A stretch of 64,000 nucleotides of DNA from Atherinomorus stipes (lineage: Eukaryota > Chordata > Actinopteri > Atheriniformes > Atherinidae): the NCBI GenBank assembly GCA_023101725.1, contig JALJCO010012873.1, positions 1,114,001 through 1,178,000 on the forward strand, written 5' to 3'. Shown piece by piece: positions 33,171 to 64,000 of this stretch. Under the pieces are notes generated by a model. That model saw only the letters and a program-made list of their open reading frames with translations, did not search any database and was not told the DNA's origin. Both the position numbers and the translations under genes were made by a program. Every line of letters begins with the position of its first letter. Positions within the stretch are counted from its first letter, which is position 1.

Positions 33171-34100
33171 ATCTGGTCTTATTTAACCTGCAGAAGCATG
33201 TTGTGTCATTAGTCACTGAGCATGCTGTCGAGGCTGGCTGACCTGACGCACACAGATTCACACAACACCTCACAAGCTTCAGGTTCAGAAACACGGTCAA
33301 TCTGAGCAGGAAATAAGCTTCAAGCCTGAAATATGCTAACACTCTGTGTTGTGGGAATGATTGCCATGCAATAAAATTAAATATTCACCTTTTGTCAGAA
33401 CATGCAAGTGATGGTGAGGAGGAAGATGATGAAATGGTCTTCCAGAAACAGTATTTTAGCAGCATGGAGGATGTACTGTAGTCTCAAAGTAGTTGGTGCA
33501 GAGGCATACTGTGCAGTATGTTTAAAAGAGAGGCACTACATTTAATCATTATACATATCATTCAGAGAGCCAGTTTCATACTAAGTGCGGTGAAGAGGAG
33601 GTTTTCTGTCTGATGTTACAACCCTAATGAGCTTTTTAAGATCTACATTAGCGGGATCAAAGGTTTCACTATCCTAATTTTCAAGGTGGAAAGTATTATT
33701 CAAGTAATGTTCAGCACAAAAGAAATTAAAATAAATAAACTGGCCAGTGTTTGTCATCAAGTTATTAAATCGTTTTCAAAAAGTGTGACGGCGTGGGGAC
33801 AAGGCTGTATTATTCAAACATTTAAGGAACTCATTAAAAAGTGCCGCGTGCAGACATTGCACTGTACTACTACTTTAGAAATATAAATGTCTTTGTAAAT
33901 AAATATATGCAGAAATAAATAAAGCTGTTAAAAATCTAAATATATCACATTTTAAAACAAATGAAATTCAGGTAGAGAATGAGATTGAATTGGGAGAATT
34001 AATGGGATGATGTTGGGTTGCTTGGATGTGAATGTGGATGCTCTCGGGCTGAAATGATGGATGGGGCTTAGGAGGATGTGTCATTCCTTTGCCGGGCTGC

Positions 34101-34136
34101 GTGTGTGTGCGTGTGTGTGTGCGTGTGTGTGTGTGG
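34101..34136. repeat. (GT)n microsatellite
   Basis: Alternating GTGTGTGC and GTGT run. Confidence 0.95.
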
Positions 34137-34374
34137 TTTACAGAACAGAAGGCAGGTTATTCCACCTCAGCATTTATGGATCAGAGAGAAGAAAGATGCT
34201 TTAAAGAGACACTTTGCTAACGTTTTTCTATTTTTTGCTGCATGTAATTCCTGGCTGTATGTCAGAAACCAGGTTAGACTGTATATATAGCTGTAGAGAA
34301 AAGCAGAGAAGAATCTGGATGCTTTTTTTAATCTATTACTGATGTAGCACTGTGATCCTCACGAACATGGCAGC

Positions 34375-34380
34375 TTTATT
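34375..34380 (-). terminator. Candidate proximal kif1a poly(A) signal
   Basis: AATAAA on the minus strand about 390 nt downstream of the kif1a stop. No transcript evidence is available here. Confidence 0.35.
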
Positions 34381-34763
34381 TAAAGATATACGCCACTGCA
34401 TTTTTAAGAAATGACTGTATAAGGCTTGATGTGTTACTGACAACAACTACAGTACATTATCATACAAATGTAGTTTGAGATAAGAAACTGGTGCGACTCC
34501 GACGTTTTCCTCCAATCTTCCAGCTAAGAATTAACTCCAGTACAGTACAGCGACAGATTTTCTTCACACGGAAAAGTTGACACGGCTGCGAAGGCCTGAC
34601 ACGAAACGGGCGCTTTCTAGATGCTGAGGACACGAATGATGAGCTGAGACAGCAGAGGGAGGATACGGAAGCTGTCGGTGACGGTGACGGTGGGGATGGG
34701 GCTCAGCACAAAGAGGGGGGGGGGGTCAGTAAGTACATCTTAGTCTTTGCATTCATCTTTCTC

Positions 34764-57506
<22,743 letters not shown>

Positions 57507-57557
57507 CTGCAGGTGCAGGAAAAAGACCAGTAAGCCGGCAAGTATGTCGATTTCAGT

Positions 57558-58185
57558 AGCTGGGTTTCCATTACACTTTTTCAAAAAATAAAAGGAATAT
57601 TTATTCAATTTCGAAAAAGTACAATTGCGACATACAGGTGTTTCCATTGAATGGTGTAAGCTGTAATTTTTGTAAAATCCCGTTCCGCGAGACTCCACTT
57701 TGAGGAGGATGGAGATATAAACATGTTGTGTTTTAGAGCTGCTGCTGCTCCTCATCAGGAGATGAAAGCGGATGATAATTCAGAGGTAAAGTCCGTATGT
57801 ACGGAGCCTCTGATCACAACAGCAGGGAAAAACACTTGTGGCGACTTCCAGGACAAACGCACGAAACGTAACACAAATTAAACTCCTCAGGATCAACTTC
57901 TGCCGTGTGGATGTCATTTCTTGATCTTGTATTCCACTTTTATCCGGCACCAGTTCCTGACTGATGTGGTGATGCCACCCGCTGATGCTCAGGCGCAGTC
58001 ATACGATGTTATCCATGGTCACGCATTATTAAATCCTGGTGACGTATAATCAACATGTGGGAACGAGATAACCGAGTCGTGGTGTTACAAATGTGCGGAA
58101 ACGACACCAACAGTTTGTGGCCAGTTGTTAATACATGAGGAACAAACCATCTGTTTAATGTCCAAAATGAACTCAGTTTGCTGAG
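57558..58185. repeat. Probable DNA-transposon fragment next to the LINE
   Basis: GCTGGGTTTCCATTACACTT and GTGTTTCCATTGAATGG resemble fish MITE termini. No gene seen. Boundaries not resolved. Confidence 0.3.
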
Positions 58186-58278
58186 TTACGGCAATTTGGG
58201 GATTTTTCAAGAACCTCAGAATTAGAAATCAAAATTAAATCACTAGAAGAAGCCTATCAGGTCAACCCGGAGGAACAC

Positions 58279-61029
58279 ATGCTGAATGATATAAGGAAAC
58301 TCAAGCTTGAGTTAAACAAAATAATAGACCAAAAAACGCAATTCCTGGTTCAAAGACTTCGTTTAGAAAACTTAGATCACAGTAACAAGTCTGGAAAGCT
58401 TCTAGCTAATCAGTTAAAAATAAACAAGGAAAAAGCGACAATCTCCTCAATTAAAGACTCAGAAGGAAGTATCAGCCATGATCCTGACCAGATAAATAAT
58501 ATCTTTAGAAATTTCTACAGAACACTATATGAATCCCAAATAAACCCCACAGATGAGAATATTAATCAATTTCTCAATAATCTAATTCTCCCAAAACTAC
58601 AACAGGAAAATATGACGGCTTTAGATTCACCCCTCTCAATAAATGAATTACATGACGCTCTGCAACATATGCCCAATAATAAAGCCCCAGGCCCAGATGG
58701 ATATCCGGTCGAATTTTACAAAGAGTTCTGGACAATTCTGGCTCCCACTTTTTATAAAATGATACTAGAAATAAAAGAGAAACAGAAAATACCACCAAAT
58801 ATGAATTCAGCAAATATCACCGTATTATTAAAACCAGGTAAAGACCCGACACTTCCAGCTAGTTATCGGCCAATCTCATTAATAAATGTAGATCTTAAGA
58901 TAATCAGCAAAGCACTCGCTAAAAGGATAGAAAAAATAACTCCTCTGATAATACATCCTGATCAAACTGGTTTTATTAAAGGTCGACATTCTTCTACTAA
59001 CACACGCAGGCTGATTAACCTAATAGACTATGCTACCATTCATAATCTGGAATCCACTATCATCTCGTTAGATGCAGAAAAAGCCTTCGATCGTGTTAAC
59101 TGGAAATTCCTGTTTGCAACATTAAATAAATTTGGTTTTGGTCCTTATTTTATAGACTGGATAAAAATACTTTATAACAACCCTAATGCATGTGTGAGGA
59201 CCAATGACCAAACTTCTCCAAGTTTCTGTTTACAGCGAGGCACCAGGCAGGGCTGCCCGCTCTCCCCTTCACTTTTTGCCATTTTCATTGAACCACTAGC
59301 AGCCGCTATAAGACAGGACAGAGATATTAAAGGGATCCCCGGCAAAAATCTAGAACATAAAATAAGTCTCTACGCAGACGACGTACTGCTTTTCCTCCAG
59401 AACTCATCAACATCTCTCTCCCAGACAATCACATTGATCAATAAATTTTCAATGATATCTGAGTACTCTATTAACTGGACCAAGACTACAGCTTTATCTG
59501 TTAATTGTACTTTACAAAATATCCCTAACACCACAATACAGTCTGGTAATATCAGATATTTAGGAATAAATATTTCTCCACAACTTTCAGAGTTAATAAA
59601 GTTAAATTATGTCCAGCTATTAAAGTCAATAGAGGAAGATCTCACGCGATGGAAGCACTTACCCATATCACTCATGGGGAGAGTTGCTACCATCAAAATG
59701 ATGGTTCTACCGAAAATTAACTACTTGTTCTCAATGATACCCACCAAACCTTCCTCCAGTTGGTTTAAGTCACTGGACTCTCACATTTCCAAATTTCTTT
59801 GGAAAAACAAGCCATCACGTATCAGTTTAAAAACCTTACAACAGGTAAAAGACCGGGGAGGGTTAGACTCACCCAATTTCAATTATTATTTCCTAGCAAA
59901 TAAGCTACAATTTATTTCCAAATGGCTGAAACCTACCCATCTAGATGAACCGTGGCTAGACACAGAACAAGCATTATGTGAGGATCTGGATGTCTCTGAT
60001 TTGCCGTTCATCAGTTCAGCAGTCAGATCTCATAAATGCTTTAAAAGTATCAACATCTGCTCTACTCTGAAAGCATGGTGGGAATTCCTGAAATTAACCG
60101 AGTCTTCTATTATTCCATGTAAACTCACACCCATCTGGAATAACCTGGATATTTTACAAAACAAGAAAATGATTAATTTTGTGCATTGGAAGGATAAAGG
60201 AGTAAAACAATTACAACATATCATTGAAAATGGAAAATTCCTGTCATTTAATACACTTACCTTACAATACGGGATCAATAGTACTAAATTCTTAGAATAC
60301 CATCAACTTAAATCTATATTAAGCAAAAAATATACCTCTAACCAACTGATCTTGCAGACTCCGGTCAGGGTAGCAGAATTCCTGAATCTCTCTATCCCCA
60401 AACTACTGTCGAAAATATATAGATTATTATTAAAACTGGATGATTCAATTTCCCTTCCAACTTCGAAGTGGGAGGCTGACTTGTCCAGAACCCTTAACCA
60501 AAACACATGGACACAGATATGTTTAAACACGTTCCTAATGACTAAAAACTCAAATATACAGTTGATACAATTCAAGGTTTTACACAGAGTACATTACACA
60601 GGACAGAGGATGTTCAAGATGGGTCTGTCACCTTCAAATATTTGTTTGCACTGCAATGAGAATACAATAGACAATTATCTTCACGCCTTGTGGTCTTGTC
60701 CACCTGTCCAGAGGTTTTGGCTTCAGGTATGCGATGACCTGTCAGCGTGGCTCAGGTGTAACTTCCCTGCAAGCCCCACACTGTGTTTACTGGGGGACTT
60801 GGATGAGATCAATACGGTAACCAATTATGCACATATGATACTTACTGTATTATGTATTGCAAAGAAAACTATCTTGGTAAACTGGAAATCCAAAAATAAT
60901 CTGAGCATTAGCCAGTTTAGGAATCTCTTAGTAGACCATATCAGTATTGAGATGATGTCTGCCTCCTCTAAGAACCAGTTAGATGAATTCCACTCCCTCT
61001 GGTCCCCTGTGATTAGCTCCATCACTTAA
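58279..61029 (+). CDS. LINE reverse transcriptase (ORF2 C-terminal part), 916 codons
   Basis: Copies element RNA into DNA at the nick site (family knowledge). Residue positions from the first ATG: NKAPGPDG 134-141 (RT fingers), first catalytic Asp 265 in SLDAEKAFD, RQGCPLSP 323-330, catalytic YADD 365-368, and a terminal CCHC-like knuckle with C789, C792, H802, C807 (CLHCNENT...). The frame is open about 26 codons upstream of this ATG (from about 58201), so the ATG is internal to a longer original ORF2; the N-terminal endonuclease is missing. Sequence style (FIKGRHSSTNTRRL, SLDAEKAFDRV) fits the L1/Tx1 lineage of fish and amphibians. No internal stops, which implies a fairly recent insertion. 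Ends with TAA at 61027-61029. Not a host gene. Confidence 0.93.
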   Translation: MLNDIRKLKLELNKIIDQKTQFLVQRLRLENLDHSNKSGKLLANQLKINKEKATISSIKDSEGSISHDPDQINNIFRNFYRTLYESQINPTDENINQFLNNLILPKLQQENMTALDSPLSINELHDALQHMPNNKAPGPDGYPVEFYKEFWTILAPTFYKMILEIKEKQKIPPNMNSANITVLLKPGKDPTLPASYRPISLINVDLKIISKALAKRIEKITPLIIHPDQTGFIKGRHSSTNTRRLINLIDYATIHNLESTIISLDAEKAFDRVNWKFLFATLNKFGFGPYFIDWIKILYNNPNACVRTNDQTSPSFCLQRGTRQGCPLSPSLFAIFIEPLAAAIRQDRDIKGIPGKNLEHKISLYADDVLLFLQNSSTSLSQTITLINKFSMISEYSINWTKTTALSVNCTLQNIPNTTIQSGNIRYLGINISPQLSELIKLNYVQLLKSIEEDLTRWKHLPISLMGRVATIKMMVLPKINYLFSMIPTKPSSSWFKSLDSHISKFLWKNKPSRISLKTLQQVKDRGGLDSPNFNYYFLANKLQFISKWLKPTHLDEPWLDTEQALCEDLDVSDLPFISSAVRSHKCFKSINICSTLKAWWEFLKLTESSIIPCKLTPIWNNLDILQNKKMINFVHWKDKGVKQLQHIIENGKFLSFNTLTLQYGINSTKFLEYHQLKSILSKKYTSNQLILQTPVRVAEFLNLSIPKLLSKIYRLLLKLDDSISLPTSKWEADLSRTLNQNTWTQICLNTFLMTKNSNIQLIQFKVLHRVHYTGQRMFKMGLSPSNICLHCNENTIDNYLHALWSCPPVQRFWLQVCDDLSAWLRCNFPASPTLCLLGDLDEINTVTNYAHMILTVLCIAKKTILVNWKSKNNLSISQFRNLLVDHISIEMMSASSKNQLDEFHSLWSPVISSIT

Positions 61030-62152
61030 CGTTGGTGTAGGAGAGCGGCCTCGGCGATGTGGGGGTTGGGTGCCGGCGAGTGCTTGATGGCTATGGATCC
61101 CTGGCGGTTGGCTTGGGGGGGGGGTCTGGGCTGCCTCGCCGCTGGGGCGGGGCTGTATCCAGCCCGATGGGGGGCATGAGGGTCAGCGGTTGGGGCTGCT
61201 CTGCGGCGGTGGGCGGGTCGCTGGTGGGGCCCTGGCCGGTGGCTGTCGGCTGGCGCCGGGTGGCCGGGGTCGTCCCGGGGCGGGGGGGGCGGGGGGCCCT
61301 GGGCCCCGGTGCTCCGGGGTGGCCCCTGCCTCCGGGGCCGGGGGACCCGGCTTGGCGCTGGGGGGGGGCGGGCCGGCGGGGCGTGCCTCCTCTGGATTTG
61401 GCCGGTCCTCACGACCTGGTGACGTCTGGTCACTGCGCCGGGGCGCCTCTGCTGTGTGCGTGCGGGTGTGTGTGCTGGTGGGGGTGTGTGTGTGGTGGGG
61501 CTGGGGGGTGTATCGTTGTCGTGTCTGTGTCGGGATGTGGGCATCCGGGATGTTGGTGTCGCGGGAGCGGCCGTGTGGGGGGTGTGGATTTCCCCTGTGC
61601 TTGTCCTGCGTGTGGGGCTCTGGGGGTCGCGGACGGAGCTGCGCTTTCCGCCGGGGTGCTTGGTTTTCGGCGGACCCGTGGTCATGTCGTGTCGTATCGA
61701 TGTTGGGGTGTCTGGCGTGGCTGTCGGGGTGTGGGGTTTTGTCCATATCGTTCAGCTCTAGTGTGTGGAGGTGGGGGGTTGCGGGGTGGCCGGGTCTTTT
61801 CCACGCCGGGTGCCTGTCCCGCCTGGCCGCTGTGTCGGTTGGGGCTGGCCTGCGCTGGTGGTCTCGTACGGGTTGGTCTCGCGTGGTCCGGGGGCTGGGG
61901 GCGGTGGACTTGTGGCGTGGGGGGCTGGTGGCCCCGCGGTCCCCGTCCTTGGTATGTGTAGGTGGGTGTGTGACTGGAGGGGGGGCGTGAATGCGGTTGT
62001 GTGTGTGTGTGGCTGCCTGTGGAGGGGTGTGGAGATGGGTGGGTGGGTGGGGGTGCATGGATGATGGGTGTTTGGGTGCGGGGGTGGTGGTGCATTGGTG
62101 GGGTTTGTGTGTGTCAGGTTGGGGGGGGGGGGGGGGGGGAGGAAAGGGGGAG

Positions 62153-62153
<1 letters not shown>
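61030..62153 (+). other. G-rich LINE 3' untranslated region
   Basis: Directly after the RT stop the base composition jumps from AT-rich to very G- and GT-rich, with many runs of four or more G and few long C runs. Ends at the poly(A) tract. Long ORFs on both strands here are composition artefacts. Reading it as 3' UTR rests on its position between RT stop and poly(A). Confidence 0.7.

Positions 62154-62193
<40 letters not shown>
62154..62193 (+). repeat. Poly(A) run of about 40 A
   Basis: Uninterrupted A-tract, the likely 3' end of the LINE insertion. Confidence 0.95.
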
Positions 62194-62195
<2 letters not shown>

Positions 62196-63589
62196 GCAGC
62201 TCTGCGTGCCTCTTGGGGGGTTTGCGAGGCCTGGGGATGTTGGGCCGGTGACTCTGGCCCCTCCGCCGACCCTTTCCGCTTCCGTCCCTTTTCCCCCCTC
62301 CCTGGCCTGGCGTGGTCGAGCGCCCCCAGGGGCTGAGGCTGGCCCCTCTGTGCTGAACGCCGGACGCCGGGCCGTGGGGGCGGCCATGCCTGCCCTTTCT
62401 GCCCTGGGGGGATCCCGGGAGGCAGGGGTACCTAATGCCGGTAACGGCTCTTCTTCCAGGGGGGAATTCATACCCCCCTGGTCTCCCTTCCCAGACCCCC
62501 CCCCCCCCCCCTGCTCTACCTCACACACACACACGTAGGGTTTTGGGGAGGGAGCGTGTCAAGCGGGTGTGGTGAGGGAGGGCACCAAAGTGCCTTTGCT
62601 TGCCACGTCTAGAGGCAGCCTGCTCCCCAGTTTTAACCACACTTAGACACCTAAACACATAAAATAACAACAGCTCACAACCACTTCTGAGGGGCGGGCC
62701 ATATAGTGTGTGGTAGGAGGGAGGGGCCGGTTGGGGGGACATGCCCCCTACGCGACCCCACTCCCGGCATGACTTGGCACTGCCCCTTAGTTTTAACTGC
62801 AAACAACACACATCTTACACACACAGTCATGAGTGGGGGGGGGGGGGGGGACAGGGTCCTTTCATACCCCGGTCTCCCGGGCGCTACTGGGGGGAGGGGG
62901 GGACAGTGGCTACTTCACGCGCCAGTGGTTAAGGCTGGCTGCATTGCGGGGGATCTGCTGGCCTGGGGGATGCCTGGCCTGCTGCGTCCGGGGGGTGGGG
63001 GATGGGGGTGGTGGTGGGGGGAACGTGTTGGGGGCTTGGAACTCGCGGCTCCTTCCCCGGCCCGAGCTACCACTCAGGAGGCACGAGGGCATGGGCAAGA
63101 GAGAGGTGGGTATGTGAGAATAATGAATGAGAGTGTGAAGGAGGAAATGTGGGAGGGAGGAACTTGGGCTGGAAGAGGGAGGAGATGTGGGTAAGTGGTT
63201 GAAGGAAAGGGGGGATGGAGGAAGGAGTGGCATGCTCGTGAGTGTCTAGTAGGGATGGTCGTGAGGGGCTGAAGGAAGGAAGGGCGGGAGTGTGATAGGT
63301 CAGAGGGATGGGCGGGGCTGGACATGTAAGGGGGGGGACTGTATGGGGTATTGGGGGTATAGGGAGGTGGGGGCGTATGTGTGGGGGGTGGGGAGGGGTT
63401 GGTGCAGTTATGTGGGGGGAGTGCATGTGTGTGTTAGAGGGTATGAGGAGGTGGGGGTAGGTGTGGACGGTAGAGGGAGGAGAGTGTTGGGGGTGGAGAG
63501 AGGAGTGAGTGTGGGTATGTAAGGTCAGAGAGCGGAGTGGGTGGGTGTATGCGTGTGTGGGGGGGGTACACGGAGGTGTTGGGTAGGGC
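62194..63589. repeat. GC-rich low-complexity sequence past the LINE
   Basis: G-rich with C-runs (62498-62510) and G-runs (62836-62850). Two blocks near 62630-62690 and 62790-62830 each carry AGTTTTAACNNC then CACA-rich sequence, suggesting a duplicated unit of about 150-200 bp. 63080-63590 is GGGTGTG/GAGG purine-rich. No gene supported. Confidence 0.55.
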
Positions 63590-64000
63590 TGGGCGGTGTG
63601 GGCGGAGGTTCGTACCTCGGTATTCGTGCCGGGCATCTTGGTGTCGGTGCGGTGCGGTGTGGCTGCGGGTTGGTTGGGGGCCGGGCGCTTTGGTGGGGGG
63701 TGCGGTTTTGTTTGTGGCTTCCGGGGTTTTTTTGTGCGGGGCGGGCGCAGGGGGATCTGTATCTTGTATGTGGTTGCTCTTGCGGTATTGATGTCTTGGG
63801 TGCCTGTGTCTCGATGTGGGGGCGGTGACGGTATATCTTTCAGCCCCAGTGTTGGGGTAGGTGTGTGGGGAGTGTGTGTGTGAGCGTGGTGGCGGGGTAG
63901 GGGGGTGGGAGAGGTGGTGGCGCCCTGGTGTCAGGTGTATCAGGGACTTTGGGGTGGGGGCTGGCCTGCCCTGGGGGGCGTCGTCTGGGGGGTCCGGTCC
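63590..64000 (+). mobile_element. Second LINE-type G-rich tail, cut by window edge
   Basis: Similar in order to 61540-61900: CCGGGCATCTTGGTGTCGG against CCGGGATGTTGGTGTCGCGG, TATATCTTTCAGCCCCAGTG against CATATCGTTCAGCTCTAGTG, and CTGGCCTGCCCTGG against CTGGCCTGCGCTGG. It suggests a second related LINE copy in the same orientation. Confidence 0.5.

Larger units (their letters stand above)
31855..34763 (-). other. Probable kif1a 3' UTR and downstream region
   Basis: No convincing ORF lies between the kif1a stop and about 31.86 kb. AATAAA signals on the minus strand occur at 34375-34380 (about 390 nt past the stop) and 31875-31880, so either a short or a 2.9-kb 3' UTR is possible. A GT microsatellite (34101-34136) and a 375-bp MITE (32796-33170) lie inside. 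The extent is inference. Confidence 0.4.
58190..62193 (+). mobile_element. 5'-truncated L1/Tx1-type LINE
   Basis: Contains an intact RT ORF, a G-rich 3' region of about 1.1 kb and a poly(A) run at 62154-62193. ORF1 and the endonuclease are absent: an in-frame stop at 58168 precedes the first recognisable linker residues (about 58190), the usual outcome of incomplete target-primed reverse transcription. It is antisense to kif1a, upstream of the first visible kif1a exon. Target-site duplications were not identified. Confidence 0.88.

Noticed and set aside
58574..58813. Minus-strand ORF inside the LINE
   Set aside because: Shadow of the RT frame.
61059..62534. Long overlapping ORFs of 100-300 codons on both strands
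   Set aside because: They run through G-rich LINE 3' sequence lacking stops by composition; the translations are low-complexity Gly/Trp/Val or Pro/His/Thr and match no family.
62706..63883. Further long ORFs near the right edge
   Set aside because: Same composition artefact; no domains, and overlapping frames on both strands.

Overview
The window is nuclear DNA of a ray-finned fish, most likely a percomorph teleost. It has split genes with GT-AG introns, AT-rich introns, many Tc1/mariner and hAT-like elements, tRNA-derived SINEs and an L1/Tx1-type LINE. I see no bacterial, viral or CRISPR features. All three recognisable host genes lie on the minus strand, so they read from the right edge to the left.

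Right and centre (34.76-57.51 kb): the C-terminal part of a KIF1A-type kinesin-3. I traced 21 exons giving 763 residues in one unbroken frame, from the stalk through the DUF3694 region to the C-terminal PH domain and stop. The motor and FHA exons lie beyond the right edge. A 27-nt microexon is present. The introns hold stacked transposons, a 55-bp minisatellite, two SINEs and an unexplained open frame at 54.66-55.08 kb that is splice-phase compatible with the upstream kif1a exon.

Middle (21.93-28.15 kb): a complete selenocysteine lyase gene (scly), 12 coding exons and 449 residues, with the PLP lysine and catalytic cysteine present. About 650 bp past its stop codon begins espnl (espin-like), an ankyrin-repeat gene. 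Its first five coding exons (329 residues) are seen between 21.28 and 10.19 kb. The rest of espnl is not recognisable in the window. The order scly then espnl on one strand is the order I recall for the human 2q37.3 region, where KIF1A also lies.

Left (1-10 kb): intronic or downstream espnl sequence with two degenerate Tc1-like transposons, a MITE, a 21-bp minisatellite open in both directions, and a GC-rich block that looks like a conserved regulatory element.

Far right (57.5-64 kb): a 5'-truncated L1/Tx1-type LINE with an intact 916-codon reverse-transcriptase ORF, inserted antisense to kif1a. Its very G-rich 3' region ends in a long poly(A) run. A second, related G-rich tail reaches the right edge. 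Long ORFs drawn through this G-rich DNA are composition artefacts.

The three host genes do not form a pathway: kif1a is axonal vesicle transport, scly is selenium recycling, espnl is actin bundling in sensory cells. Mobile-element history dominates the window. The clearest structural findings are elements nested in elements, including two related long-palindrome elements ending in TTAA, and in one case a sibling copy that preserves the uninterrupted sequence.
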